DNA of 63,908 nt from Gottfriedia luciferensis (GTDB taxonomy: Bacteria; Bacillota; Bacilli; Bacillales; Bacillaceae_G): assembly GCF_001712755.1 (NCBI RefSeq), contig NZ_MDKC01000014.1, positions 1-63,908 of the forward strand. The letters run 5' to 3'. Below the pieces are notes generated by a model. It was not told where the DNA came from. It ran no database searches and was given only the letters and a program-made list of their open reading frames with translations. A program made the position numbers and the translations under genes. Of this stretch, positions 8,256 through 17,405 are shown one piece after another. Position 1 is the stretch's first letter; every line of letters begins with the position of its first letter.

Positions 8256-8286
8256 AAAAACCTGCCTTAATGGCAGGTTTTTTAAT
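8256..8286 (+). terminator. Terminator of prsA
   Basis: AAACCTGCC, five-base loop, GGCAGGTTT, then T6. It ends at the stop codon of the convergent yhaL and may serve both genes. Confidence 0.9.
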
Positions 8287-8485
8287 TAGATGAAATCTCA
8301 GAGTTAATAAGCAATTGTTCTCTTCGTTCTCTTTCTTCTTTAATTCTTTGTAAGTAAATTTCTCCCTCTTTTTCAATGAATGCTTCATCAGCATCTCTTT
8401 CTTGTTTCGAGGTATAAAGCACCATAAATCCACTTACAAAAATTCCTAAAATCACAATATACATCCAAAATGGTAAAATTGGCAT
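8282..8485 (-). CDS. yhaL: YhaL family sporulation-associated membrane protein
   Basis: A 67-residue protein with one N-terminal transmembrane segment (about residues 6-24) and a strongly charged, coiled-coil-like tail (EGEIYLQRIKEERERREQ). The architecture and the position between prsA and yhaM match YhaL of B. subtilis, reported as needed for efficient sporulation. AAGGAGGA precedes the ATG. A 61-codon ORF overlapping it in another frame has no ribosome binding site and is not real. Confidence 0.85.
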   Translation of the reverse strand: MPILPFWMYIVILGIFVSGFMVLYTSKQERDADEAFIEKEGEIYLQRIKEERERREQLLINSEISSN

Positions 8486-8553
8486 TGATTTTCCTCCTTA
8501 GTAGACAAGCATTTGCTTCATTATATGGCTAATAAAGAGGAAGTATGATTAAT

Positions 8554-9492
8554 TTAAAATTTTGGTTTGTAAAAACTACGATTTTCTAATGGGAAAATAC
8601 GCTCTGTATATTCTCCTGGTTCGACTCTTTCAAGTGCGCGGTCTAACATATTCATTTTTGCATCAATATTATCAATATAATGTAAAATTTCCGCTTCTTT
8701 AATTAAAGGTAGTTTTGGACTACCGTACTCATACTTACCATGATGACTTAAAATAAGATGCTGCAGAACAGTAACCTCTTCTCCCTCAATACCTAGTTCA
8801 ATTGAGGCGTTTCCAATTTCAATTGCCATAAGCGAGATATGGCCTAACAAATTACCTTCTACAGTGTACTTTGTTGAAACTGGACCAGATAATTCTCTAA
8901 CTTTTCCTAAATCATGTAGGATGATTCCAGCATACAGTAAATCCTTATTGATCGAAGGATATAAATTCGCAATTGATTCACCTAATTTCAACATACAAAA
9001 AACATGGTATGCTAAACCAGAAACAAATTCATGGTGATTCTTAGTTGCCGCTGGATAATCAAGAAAATCCTCTTGATTTTTTAATACTAGATACTCAGTA
9101 AGCTTTTTAAGTTTTTCATTGGTCATATTATTTATATATGAAGTAATTTTCTCATATAATTCTTCTTTAGAAACTGGTGCTCTTGCGAAAAAATCTTCTG
9201 GATTAACTTCGTCTGTATCTTTAGTTGGACGAATTTGGCGTAATTTAAGTTGAAGTTTTCCTCTATAGTCGTGTAGCTCCCCTTCAACTTTTACAACAGT
9301 ACCTTCTACATATGCTTCTTCTTGCTCTGAAGAAATATCCCAAAGCTTCGCCTCAATATCTCCACTTTGATCTTGTAAAGTTAAAGATAAGAATGTTTTT
9401 TGATTACTTGCTACACCTTTAGTAACAGCTTTGACAAATAAAAATGTTACAAAACGTTCGCCAACTTCATGATCATATACTTTTTTATCCAT
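8554..9492 (-). CDS. yhaM: 3'-5' exoribonuclease YhaM
   Basis: A 312-residue nuclease that in B. subtilis trims RNA and single-stranded DNA 3' ends. An N-terminal OB-fold (about 15-90, with [14 protein letters not shown] and [10 protein letters not shown]) binds nucleic acid, and a C-terminal HD domain (about 150-290) carries the metal ligands, visible as [11 protein letters not shown], the HDLGK doublet and LSHHG. Length fits the family. ATG at 9492 follows GGAGGT directly; the longer in-frame start would place that site inside the gene. The yhaN/yhaO pair that accompanies yhaM in B. subtilis is absent here. Confidence 0.95.
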   Translation of the reverse strand: MDKKVYDHEVGERFVTFLFVKAVTKGVASNQKTFLSLTLQDQSGDIEAKLWDISSEQEEAYVEGTVVKVEGELHDYRGKLQLKLRQIRPTKDTDEVNPEDFFARAPVSKEELYEKITSYINNMTNEKLKKLTEYLVLKNQEDFLDYPAATKNHHEFVSGLAYHVFCMLKLGESIANLYPSINKDLLYAGIILHDLGKVRELSGPVSTKYTVEGNLLGHISLMAIEIGNASIELGIEGEEVTVLQHLILSHHGKYEYGSPKLPLIKEAEILHYIDNIDAKMNMLDRALERVEPGEYTERIFPLENRSFYKPKF

Positions 9493-9830
9493 AAGTACCT
9501 CCATTTTGTATATGCTTCCTTAAGCTCTACTTAAGTAAATAGCTTAAAATATTTTGGAAAATTAATTTCACAAAATAAAAAAAGGAAAATCAAATTATGT
9601 ATTAGTCGTTTTACTTATCCTATTATACGTTAAAATAGATGCTTAGCCCAACAATGTTCATACAAAAAATTAAGACATAATCTAACATTTCTTAAAATCT
9701 GTTCGAACCTACAAATGTCAAAATTATAAATCTGCACTGAATTTTTTTATAATTCAAATTATTACTTTACACAGCTTTTCAATCTATGCCAAAATAGTAA
9801 TATCGCAACTACTTTAGGGAGGTCTAGGAC
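9493..9830. other. Intergenic region yhaM / yhzD-like
   Basis: No gene seen. A weak promoter for the plus-strand gene may be TTTACA (9766-9771) with CAAAAT 18 bases on. The rest is AT-rich sequence without strong inverted repeats. Confidence 0.5.
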
Positions 9831-10016
9831 ATGGCAACATATCGAATTACTGCTTTTGAAAAAAGTGGCGAATCAATTGTCGATGAACAATTTGAAGCTA
9901 ATTCTGACTTAGAAGCAAAAAAAATTGGTACAGAAAAACTTACTACACTCGGTGCACTTGATAAAACACACCGTTGCATTAACCAAACTGGTAAACTTCT
10001 TTTATTTCATCCATAA
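9831..10016 (+). CDS. YhzD-like small protein
   Basis: A 61-residue soluble protein. The pattern xxYxITxFxxxGxxxxDExFEAxxDxEAKKxGxxxL, then a C-terminal KTHRC and GKLLLFHP, resembles the YhzD family of Bacillus, which lies in the same yha-yhz neighbourhood. Function is unknown. GGGAGGT lies nine bases before the ATG and an intrinsic terminator follows, so it is a one-gene transcript. Confidence 0.8.
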   Translation: MATYRITAFEKSGESIVDEQFEANSDLEAKKIGTEKLTTLGALDKTHRCINQTGKLLLFHP

Positions 10017-10020
10017 TAAA

Positions 10021-10056
10021 ACAAGCTGCGAAAATTGATCGCAGCTTGTTTGTTTT
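10021..10056 (+). terminator. Terminator of the yhzD-like gene
   Basis: ACAAGCTGCG, nine-base loop, CGCAGCTTGT, then TTGTTTTT. Confidence 0.88.
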
Positions 10057-10137
10057 TGATCTAAATTAATGTTTAAAGTACCAATCAAAGTTTCAACATT
10101 TTCCAACTTCTGCTTGGCGTGGAACGATCCTTTTAAG

Positions 10138-10168
10138 AAAATAGCTGTCGGGAATTTCTCGACAGCCA
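10138..10168 (-). terminator. Terminator of the yrrS-like gene
   Basis: GCTGTCG, nine bases, CGACAGC; on the minus strand it is followed by TATTTTCTT. Confidence 0.7.
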
Positions 10169-10201
10169 TAGGATTACCTCTAAGTGCATCCTATTTACAT
10201 T

Positions 10202-10759
10202 TTATGAAGCAGGTTCAACTTTTGTAGCTTTATAGCCAGAGCCATCCCACATGAGATATACTCGATATTTTTGCGAGCCCTTTGTCTTTGCTGATACAGT
10301 CCCGACTGAGCCACCTGGGTTGCTTTTGTCACTTCCTAAAAACCATACAGTCATATTGCCTGAATCTATTCCAGCAGCAGAAGAGATTGTTTGTAGCATT
10401 GCCTGCCAGTCTTGAGAATTTCGATCATAACTTGTAACATGCTTCCCACCAGTTTGTGCACCCGTTTGTTCTGGTGTTTCCGGTGCAGTGCCATCTGAAT
10501 CTTCATCATCAATTGTTTGAACCGTTGTTGATGTTTCTTTAACACCGTTATCATCATTCTTTTCACTGTTTTTGGCCGATGCATAGTCACTTTTTTTAGA
10601 TCCTGCCTTACTATCATTCGGCGAAAAAATGGAATACGAAATAAACGCTATTAGTATTAGTACGATTCCAATTGATCCAAATAAAATGAGTTTTGTTTTT
10701 TTTCTTTTCGCTCTTGACGTTGTACGTGAATTGCTTTGAATCTTTTTCAATCTAACCAC
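10202..10759 (-). CDS. YrrS-like (DUF1510) membrane-anchored protein
   Basis: About 185 residues: a basic cytoplasmic head, one transmembrane segment (about 26-46), a low-complexity Ser/Asp/Glu/Thr linker (about 47-115), then a compact extracytoplasmic domain ending QKYRVYLMWDGSGYKATKVEP. That ending is characteristic of the YrrS/DUF1510 family, whose B. subtilis member sits next to the penicillin-binding protein gene pbpI and is linked to the cell wall. The first in-frame start is a GTG lying right against GGGAGA; the TTG at 10750, eight bases from that site, may be the true start. No PBP gene is nearby. Confidence 0.75.
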   Translation of the reverse strand: MVRLKKIQSNSRTTSRAKRKKTKLILFGSIGIVLILIAFISYSIFSPNDSKAGSKKSDYASAKNSEKNDDNGVKETSTTVQTIDDEDSDGTAPETPEQTGAQTGGKHVTSYDRNSQDWQAMLQTISSAAGIDSGNMTVWFLGSDKSNPGGSVGTVSAKTKGSQKYRVYLMWDGSGYKATKVEPAS

Positions 10760-11090
10760 TCTCCCAAAACTGAGAATGTCAACATTCTACCATGAGTGGA
10801 GAAAAACTTATAGTCTTGTATTTTAAAATTAACCATTTCGTAAAACAACTGTTAAGTTTTTTTCATTGTCAGACACAATTTAACAACAAAGACTAGTGCA
10901 TAATAGAATATAGACAATCTAATTTTTAATGATTTATTCTTTTTTATATTTAAAACATTGGATTACAGAAAGAAAATAGTGTGTGATAGTCAATACTATA
11001 TTTTTTCAAATGGATTGTTAATTACATTTCAGGTTATTTAATTGTACTTTTGTTAATTTTATTTGTACATCTTTTCTTTTCCTCTAATCA
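10760..11090. other. Intergenic region without a recognised gene
   Basis: AT-rich. It presumably holds the promoter of the yrrS-like gene. No ORF with a ribosome binding site, RNA structure or repeat was seen. Confidence 0.5.
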
Positions 11091-11117
11091 AAAAAATCGA
11101 CCGAATCCAGTCGATTT
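11091..11117 (-). terminator. Terminator of yhaR
   Basis: AAATCGAC and GTCGATTT flank a short loop; T7 follows on the minus strand. Confidence 0.85.
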
Positions 11118-11125
11118 CACAATCC

Positions 11126-11914
11126 TTATTTACCAGTAAAAACCGGCAGTCTCTTTTGTAAAAAGGCCTGTACACCTTCCTGATGATCTGCTGTTCTTCT
11201 CATTGCACTTTGTCCTTTTTTTTCAAATAAAAGTACATTTTTTAAGGACTCTAAGTTACCGTTACTGTAGATTTGTTTTGTTTGGATCATCGCACTTACT
11301 GGTTTTTGAAGAATAGACTTCACGCGTTCATTAATTTTTTGTTCAAAGTCCCCACTGATTACTTCATCAATTAAACCGATTTCTAGCGCTTGCGTTGCAT
11401 TTAGTTTTTTACCTTCCCAGATTAGTTGCTTAGACTTTGTTTCACCTAGTCTTTTTTCTAAGAAATAATGTGCACCACCATCAGGAATTAAGCCAATTCC
11501 GATAAAGTTCATTGCCAATACACCTGATTCGTGAGCAAGAACGAAATCACTAGCAAGAGCAAAACTAAGTCCTATACCTGCAGCTGGCCCATGAATAGCA
11601 CTAATAACGATTTTAGGTAAAGTATATAATTTAACTACTACATCTGAAATTAAATCCATTACTGGACCAAAGGCAGACTCATCTGTGTTACTTAGCATTG
11701 ATTTTAAATCTCCACCTGAAGAGAAACCTTTTCCATTTCCACATAGAACGACTACATCAACGTCTGAGCTAGCAATTTCATCTAGTACATCTCGAAATTG
11801 TCTGAATGTATCTTCATTCATTGCATTCAATACTTCAGGTCGATTAAAAACAACAGTCGCAACTCGTCCCTCTTTTCTTAATAAAACATGTTCTGCCGTG
11901 TTCGAAATAGACAT
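11126..11914 (-). CDS. yhaR: Enoyl-CoA hydratase/isomerase family protein
   Basis: Crotonase-fold enzyme of 262 residues acting on acyl-CoA thioesters. The oxyanion-hole segments GNGKGFSSGGDLKSM (about 60-75) and SAIHGPAAGIGLSFALASD (about 103-121) are clear. After them comes MNFIGIGLIPDGGAHYFLEKRLG, where a catalytic glutamate of true hydratases would be looked for; the precise reaction is therefore uncertain. Position beside hemZ matches yhaR of B. subtilis, a PaaG-like putative enoyl-CoA hydratase. AAGGGGGA precedes the ATG. Confidence 0.86.
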   Translation of the reverse strand: MSISNTAEHVLLRKEGRVATVVFNRPEVLNAMNEDTFRQFRDVLDEIASSDVDVVVLCGNGKGFSSGGDLKSMLSNTDESAFGPVMDLISDVVVKLYTLPKIVISAIHGPAAGIGLSFALASDFVLAHESGVLAMNFIGIGLIPDGGAHYFLEKRLGETKSKQLIWEGKKLNATQALEIGLIDEVISGDFEQKINERVKSILQKPVSAMIQTKQIYSNGNLESLKNVLLFEKKGQSAMRRTADHQEGVQAFLQKRLPVFTGK

Positions 11915-11986
11915 AAAAAAATCCCCCTTGTTTTCATGGTTAATTTAAACATTAAACATCGCAAGGGGAATTTCCTTTATTTTTCT

Positions 11987-13474
11987 TTAATTTGATTGAT
12001 TAGTTTTCGAAAATAATTCATCTAAAATCTTAATTTTGGCATTTGTATAATGCTCATAACCATCATTATATGATTTAGGATCTTTCGCATTAGCAAAACG
12101 AGTTATTTGACGGGTTTCTGGATTTACAAACTTACTAGATGCACCACAACCTAAACCTATAATTGTTTGTTCTTCTTCCATAATTAATATATTATACAAG
12201 CTTTCTTGACCATCAACAGAGTAACCAATGTTCTCAAGATTACCTAATATATTTTTTTGGCGATATAAATAGTAAGGATGATAGTTATGATTTTTTGTCC
12301 ATACCGTTGCTTCATTCATCATTTGCTGCACTTCATCTCGATCTGCAACTTTATATTTTTGTTTGTTTTGCGTCATTTCTGAGGCTCTTTTAAATGAAAG
12401 TGTATGAACAGTCAATGATTCAGGCATTAACTTTTCGGTTTCATCTAAAGTATATTGAAATTCTTTTAACCCTTCTCCAGGTAAACCAATAATCAAATCC
12501 ATATTTATATTATTCATACCCATTTCACGGGCTAAATGGTACTTTGTTATTGTTTCATCTACAGTGTGATGTCTACCAATCGCTTTTAAAGTTTCTTGAA
12601 TATAGGATTGTGGATTAATACTAATTCGATCAATATTCCATTTATTTAAAACATCTAATTTTTCGGGTGTAATTGTATCAGGTCTACCAGCCTCTACCGT
12701 AATTTCACGAACCTGCTTCATATTTGGAAATGATTCGTGCATCTTAGCATACAGTAAGTCCATTTCTTCTGCTGTAATACTAGTAGGTGTCCCTCCACCA
12801 TAATAAATCGTTGTAATGTTAATTCCACGTTCCTTTAGAAATTCGCCGATTTTTTCCATTTCGTAATGTAATCCATATAAGAATGAATCGACTGCACCTT
12901 GTTTCCCTTGAATAGCATAAGCTGGGAATGTACAATAAGCACACTTAGTAGGGCAGTAAGGGATACCAATATAAAGACTAACTTCATTTTGTAAGTTATA
13001 TAAATCTGGTATTACTTTTAATTGACGATCAACGATTGATTGCATTAATTCAATTTTTTCGTCATGGATTAAATAGTCATTCCGTAACTCTTCATGCGCC
13101 ATTTCCTTTGACATACCAGATTTAAGTTTTGAATGAAGGAGCTTAGTTGGTCGTATACCAGTTAAGATTCCCCACTTTTGCTGTATTCCAGTATGCTCTT
13201 GTAGTAATGATAAAAAGACAAAGTTGACTGCTTTCTTTTTAAATTTAAATGATTCTCGATCATCTTTACCATCTACATAGCTTGTATTTGCTTCGAAATT
13301 CGGATCTAACTTACCTGATACTTTTTTATTAACTTCATCTAGTACAAAACTTACTTCTATATCAGCATCTATTTTTTCTAACGATACATCACAGTCTTCA
13401 AAAAATAATTGAGCTAATAGCTCTAACGGTCTTTGAAAACGAATATCCTCTAAGCCTTTAATATATATTTTCAT
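11987..13474 (-). CDS. hemZ: Oxygen-independent coproporphyrinogen III dehydrogenase HemZ
   Basis: A 495-residue radical-SAM protein of the HemZ branch of the HemN family, linked to heme synthesis under low oxygen by oxidative decarboxylation of coproporphyrinogen III. The 4Fe-4S/SAM motif is CPTKCAYC (near residue 175), followed by the glycine-rich YYGGGTPTS and later RISINPQSY and NMDLIIGLPGE, all typical. The extended N-terminus of about 160 residues distinguishes HemZ from HemN. In-vitro activity of HemZ proteins is less certain than that of HemN. AAAGGTGAT precedes the ATG, and yhaX follows the B. subtilis order. Confidence 0.93.
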   Translation of the reverse strand: MKIYIKGLEDIRFQRPLELLAQLFFEDCDVSLEKIDADIEVSFVLDEVNKKVSGKLDPNFEANTSYVDGKDDRESFKFKKKAVNFVFLSLLQEHTGIQQKWGILTGIRPTKLLHSKLKSGMSKEMAHEELRNDYLIHDEKIELMQSIVDRQLKVIPDLYNLQNEVSLYIGIPYCPTKCAYCTFPAYAIQGKQGAVDSFLYGLHYEMEKIGEFLKERGINITTIYYGGGTPTSITAEEMDLLYAKMHESFPNMKQVREITVEAGRPDTITPEKLDVLNKWNIDRISINPQSYIQETLKAIGRHHTVDETITKYHLAREMGMNNINMDLIIGLPGEGLKEFQYTLDETEKLMPESLTVHTLSFKRASEMTQNKQKYKVADRDEVQQMMNEATVWTKNHNYHPYYLYRQKNILGNLENIGYSVDGQESLYNILIMEEEQTIIGLGCGASSKFVNPETRQITRFANAKDPKSYNDGYEHYTNAKIKILDELFSKTNQSN

Positions 13475-13550
13475 TTTTTTATCACCTTTTTAAGTTATCA
13501 CTTAAGTATAAAATTAAAGAGTAGCGAGGTCAATTATTTAAAATTCACTG

Positions 13551-13600
13551 AAAAAGCCTGGTTTTCGAAGAGGATTCTCTTGAAAACCAGGCTTTTATTT
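13551..13600. terminator. Terminator hairpin between hemZ and yhaX
   Basis: AAAAGCCTGGTTTTC and GAAAACCAGGCTTTT, 15 paired bases around a 15-base loop. On the minus strand it ends yhaX transcription before hemZ; T-rich flanks on both sides allow bidirectional use. Confidence 0.85.
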
Positions 13601-14468
13601 ATTTTTCGATTTTTAAATGTGTTTTTAAGAATGGCAGTGGAAATTGTTTCCTGAAATGCTCCTTGATCATATATGGAACACCATTTTGATCATTTGATCT
13701 TGTAATCCAGTCTGCAACTTTTTTAATCTCTACAGGAGCATTTGACATAGCAACTCCTAAACCTGCATGCTCGATTAATGGTAAATCACTATAATTATCT
13801 CCGATTACAACCATTTCGTGATAAGAAATTCCTAAATGCTCTCCTAATCGTTTTAATCCTGAATATTTTGAAATTCCTTTTCGGACGATTTCAATTTTAC
13901 GATCTTCATCACATAAATAATCAAGATGTGGATACTTTGCATTCAATTCTTTTTTCACTTTATTTTTCTCTACTTCATCAGAGAAATAACATTCGATTTT
14001 TAACGGTGATATTGAATTTTCCAGAATGCTATCTGAAAGTGATTCAACAAATTGGATTGGATAAAAGACAGGATCAGCATTTGATAAAACCGCTTTTGCC
14101 ACTAAATTAGATTGTAATTTTTTTCGATTTCCAATTGAAAAATGTTCATGTGACAATCGAATATTACAATCATATTTTTCTAGTTTTTTAACGATGTCAT
14201 AAGCTTCTTCCTCTTCAATTCTCTTTTCAAATAATGGTTCATCAAGCTTTGAAGAGATAAAGGCACCTGAGTGAGAGACCAAAAGATTATTAACCTTAAG
14301 AGCTTTTGCGATTTTTTTTGTAGCTTGGAAATTTCTACTTGTATATAAGGTTACATAAATCCCTTTGTCTTGAACGTATTCAACAGCTTCTTTCGATTCT
14401 TTTGAGAGTTTTCCATTGGATTGCAATAAAGTACCATCTATATTAATTGCAAGTAACTTATAAATCAC
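13599..14468 (-). CDS. yhaX: HAD superfamily (Cof-type) protein YhaX
   Basis: A 289-residue HAD-fold protein with the C2B (Cof-type) cap, related to sugar and flavin phosphatases. Motif II (YTSRNFQAT, near 43), motif III lysine (IVRKGISKYSGLK) and motif IV (VIGDNYSDLPLIEHAGLGVAM, near 220) are present. Motif I reads AINIDGTLL, so the nucleophilic aspartate of the usual DxDGTLL is an asparagine here; classic phosphatase chemistry may be lost. Starts with GTG at 14468, seven bases after GGGGGAG. In B. subtilis yhaX is a sporulation-associated gene of unknown function. Confidence 0.88.
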   Translation of the reverse strand: MIYKLLAINIDGTLLQSNGKLSKESKEAVEYVQDKGIYVTLYTSRNFQATKKIAKALKVNNLLVSHSGAFISSKLDEPLFEKRIEEEEAYDIVKKLEKYDCNIRLSHEHFSIGNRKKLQSNLVAKAVLSNADPVFYPIQFVESLSDSILENSISPLKIECYFSDEVEKNKVKKELNAKYPHLDYLCDEDRKIEIVRKGISKYSGLKRLGEHLGISYHEMVVIGDNYSDLPLIEHAGLGVAMSNAPVEIKKVADWITRSNDQNGVPYMIKEHFRKQFPLPFLKTHLKIEK

Positions 14469-14617
14469 TTAATCTCCCCCATTTCGCGAAGAAATACCTT
14501 ACTATAATATATGACATGCTTCATTTAATTAGAACATTATAGGCTGTTATTATATCCATTCTTATACTAAAAAAGACTCCATTTCAATGAAGTCTCTCTT
14601 ATGATAAAAGGGTTTTA

Positions 14618-14674
14618 AGAAAGGCAGGAAAAAGTAAAAGAATGAATGATCCTCTTCTTATCCTGCCTTTTAAG
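14618..14674 (-). terminator. Terminator of yheA
   Basis: AAAGGCAGGA and TCCTGCCTTT flank a ~30-base loop just after the yheA stop. A second small hairpin (AGACTcCATT / AATGaAGTCT, near 14573-14597) lies downstream of it. Confidence 0.65.
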
Positions 14675-14676
14675 TA

Positions 14677-15033
14677 TTAAAGTTCAAGTAAAGATTTATA
14701 AAATTCTTCTAATGGACTCATGACAATTTTATTTACATCTTGAATGACTAAATTTAGTCTTTGTTCAACTTGCATTAAGTTTGCAATTAAAGGGTTTTGA
14801 GACACTCTTGCAACAATTTCTTGTCCTTTTGCATTTTCTTCAGGTGTAACCGCTTCACCTTGATACATTTTTTGTTGCATCGCCTTTTGGAAATTTTGAA
14901 ACTCCATAAATAATGGTTTTGCATTTGGATCAGCTAATACTTGTGAGTAAAGTGATTGTAAGTTTTTAAATTCTGGTTGCTCCTTAAAAGCGTTTTGTAG
15001 TGAGTATGCAATATCATAAATATTTACAGCCAT
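14677..15033 (-). CDS. yheA: YheA (YlbF/YmcA family) protein
   Basis: A 118-residue, all-helical cytoplasmic protein of the YlbF/YmcA/YheA family. YlbF and YmcA work with YaaT in RNase Y function; YheA itself is uncharacterised. Recognisable features are the N-terminal MAVNIYDIAYSLQNAFKEQP and the C-terminal NKIVMSPLEEFYKSL. ATG at 15033 follows AGGAGGTAGTAAC directly; a longer reading frame to 15078 has no start signal. It is divergent from the yheC/yheD cluster, as expected from the B. subtilis yhe region. Confidence 0.92.
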   Translation of the reverse strand: MAVNIYDIAYSLQNAFKEQPEFKNLQSLYSQVLADPNAKPLFMEFQNFQKAMQQKMYQGEAVTPEENAKGQEIVARVSQNPLIANLMQVEQRLNLVIQDVNKIVMSPLEEFYKSLLEL

Positions 15034-15206
15034 GTTACTACCTCCTATAAACTTTTGTATCTCCACTATAGCAAACATTCTATTATATGTCAGTCTTTCT
15101 AAAACAAATCAAACTTTCTTCCCTAAAAATTTCATAAAGTCATTCACCAACTAGGCGAATATCACATAGTATACAACGACAATTATTTTGGAAAGGAGGA
15201 GAATCA

Positions 15207-16301
15207 TTGCAATGTTTTCCTAAAAATCAAGAACCCCAATCTTTTGTTGTAGTAACTGATTCAATCAATGAGGAGTCATTAAATCCGCTCGGTTCAATAA
15301 CGACACTTTGTGAGGAACTATCAGAGTTATGCGGAGATTCTGAAATTGATTTCTATGTAACTACATTTAAAAAGCTACTAACGAATGAATTAAAGGGATA
15401 TAAACGTTCAGAAAATGGCTGGACTTTAATGAATGTACCTGCCCCTTCAATCATTCATAATCGTATTCATTCAAGAAGACTTGAACGAACGAAAGAGTTT
15501 AAATTACTTAATTCTTCGCTAACAAGTCAGCAAATACCTTTTTTTAATGCTCGCTTCTTAAATAAGCTTGAAGTATTTAAAGCTCTGATTGATTCAGCCT
15601 ATATAAAGCCATACGTTCCATACACTGAGGAATGCTGCTCAGTCGTACAATTAGAGAATTTTATTCAAAAATATGAAACGGTTTTTATTAAACCAGTTCA
15701 TGGTAGCCAAGGTAGAAACATTTTTAAGGTTACAAAAGATAAAGATTTGTATCGTTTGAAAAATAGCCAAAACTCCGAAGTAGAAGTTGAATATAAATCA
15801 ATTTCTCAACTATTTAATCCAATTAAACAGCAATTAAGTAAGCGGACTTTTATCATCCAAGAAGGCTTACCTTTAATCAGTAAGGATGATCGACTTGTTG
15901 ATTTTAGATTTCTATGTCATAAAAATAAATTTAATAAATGGGAAGTAACTTCAACTGTAGCAAGGATTGGTCACCCTACGCAGTTTGTAAGCAATTTAGC
16001 CCGCGGAGGAGACCTTCAAAAAATTGATGAATTTTTAAGTCACTATTTACCAAAGAAAGAGCGAATTCACTTTAAAAAGTTAATGATTGAATTAGCCATC
16101 GAATGCTGTATATGTATAGACTCCTCCTTTGATGGATTATTCGCAGAGTTTGGTGTAGATCTCGCTATAGACAATCAATTTAACCCTTGGGTTATCGAAA
16201 TAAATTCAAAGCCATCTAAGGATTTACATGTTTCAGACCCAATTCAAAAAATTAGACCCTCAACAAAAGCTATTTTTTCTCTTGTTCAATCATATTTATA
16301 A
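15207..16301 (+). CDS. YheC/YheD family endospore coat-associated protein (1st of 4)
   Basis: A 364-residue ATP-grasp protein. The core lies at about 135-360: KPVHGSQGRNIFKV (nucleotide loop), QEGLPLISKDDRLVDFRFL, GGDLQKI and the metal-binding EFGVDLAID...VIEINSKPSKD. The YheC/YheD family is named from spore-coat-associated B. subtilis proteins; substrates are unknown. TTG at 15207 is used as the start because AAAGGAGGA lies six bases upstream and the nearby ATG is out of frame. It opens a four-gene run; the gap to the next gene is under 20 bases. Confidence 0.86.
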   Translation: MQCFPKNQEPQSFVVVTDSINEESLNPLGSITTLCEELSELCGDSEIDFYVTTFKKLLTNELKGYKRSENGWTLMNVPAPSIIHNRIHSRRLERTKEFKLLNSSLTSQQIPFFNARFLNKLEVFKALIDSAYIKPYVPYTEECCSVVQLENFIQKYETVFIKPVHGSQGRNIFKVTKDKDLYRLKNSQNSEVEVEYKSISQLFNPIKQQLSKRTFIIQEGLPLISKDDRLVDFRFLCHKNKFNKWEVTSTVARIGHPTQFVSNLARGGDLQKIDEFLSHYLPKKERIHFKKLMIELAIECCICIDSSFDGLFAEFGVDLAIDNQFNPWVIEINSKPSKDLHVSDPIQKIRPSTKAIFSLVQSYL

Positions 16302-16319
16302 GTACAAGGAGTGAAAAGA

Positions 16320-17405
16320 ATGAGAATAGGTTATTTATCTCTTAAAGAAAGACAAGAAGGTGAATACGTTCAGCATATGGCGAAAGAAGCAAGTAAACTT
16401 GGTTACGAATTCGTTCAATTTACCCCTTTCAATATTCAACCAGCTACTGAAGAAATTATGGGCTGGAAGTATATAGCAGAAACAGAACAATGGGAGAAAA
16501 CAACATTTGAAATACCGAATTATATTTATGATCGTTGTTTCTATTCCCCAAGTATTAAAAGTAAGCAGGCAAAGCCTATTGTTGACTGGCTAAAAAAGCG
16601 TAAAGACATCACTTTTTTAGGATATGGACTGCCAGGTAAATGGGAAACTTACCAGGCTCTAGCAACTGATGAAAGCTTAAATCCATATATCCCTAAAACA
16701 AAGAAACTATTACATTTAGCTGTATTTTTTGAAGAACTTAGAAAAACGCGCAAGCTCGTCATTAAACCGATTCATGGTTCAAGAGGAATTAATATTTATT
16801 TTATTACGTTAAGTGCCTACTCAATTAGTGTTTCAACACAAAAACAAAAGGAAGTAATTGAAACTGTTTACGAAACACGAGATGAATTTTTTGAGTGGCT
16901 TCAACCAATTGTTGAATCAAAAGGATATGTTTATCAAAATTATCTAGACCTCCAAACAAAATCACGCGAAGCATTTGATTTAAGGATCCTTTTACAAAAA
17001 AATGAAAAAGGCGAGTGGCAAGCTGTTGGAAAAGGCATTCGCATTGGTCAGCCTAATTCAATTGTTGCAAATTTAAGTGCGGGAAGTAATGCAGTTCCAT
17101 TTGAAGAATGGATTACTCAATTTAATCAAAGAACTGCTTTAATATTACAGCAAGATATTGAGACAATTTGTAAACAATTACCTATCACACTTGAAAAGAA
17201 TTTTCTTCCTTTATTTGAAATAGGTTTAGATTTAGGCATCGATTCAAATCAAGCCATCTGGATTTTAGATGTTAATTCAAAGCCTGGTAGAAAAGTTTTA
17301 CTTCAAACCGACCCTTCTATCCAACAAAAGCTTTACTCAGCACCTATTCAGTATTGTTTACATTTACAATCGAAATCTAAAAGTGAAAGAAGTGAAATTA
17401 AATAA
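16320..17405 (+). CDS. yheC: YheC/YheD family endospore coat-associated protein (2nd of 4), YheC-like
   Basis: A 361-residue ATP-grasp protein whose N-terminus (MRIGYLSLKERQEGEYVQHM) is a pre-ATP-grasp fold typical of YheC. The core has KPIHGSRGINIYFIT, QNYLDLQTKSREAFDLRIL and GLDLGIDSNQAIWILDVNSKPGRK, where one acidic metal ligand is Asp instead of the Glu of the sister proteins. The ATG at 16320 is seven bases after AAGGAGTG; the in-frame GTG at 16311 overlaps that site. The stop overlaps the next start by one base (TAATG), so the genes are coupled. Confidence 0.87.
   Translation: MRIGYLSLKERQEGEYVQHMAKEASKLGYEFVQFTPFNIQPATEEIMGWKYIAETEQWEKTTFEIPNYIYDRCFYSPSIKSKQAKPIVDWLKKRKDITFLGYGLPGKWETYQALATDESLNPYIPKTKKLLHLAVFFEELRKTRKLVIKPIHGSRGINIYFITLSAYSISVSTQKQKEVIETVYETRDEFFEWLQPIVESKGYVYQNYLDLQTKSREAFDLRILLQKNEKGEWQAVGKGIRIGQPNSIVANLSAGSNAVPFEEWITQFNQRTALILQQDIETICKQLPITLEKNFLPLFEIGLDLGIDSNQAIWILDVNSKPGRKVLLQTDPSIQQKLYSAPIQYCLHLQSKSKSERSEIK

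Noticed and set aside
8248-8433. 61-codon ORF overlapping yhaL
   Set aside because: Out-of-frame shadow without a ribosome site; the yhaL frame has the signal and family match.
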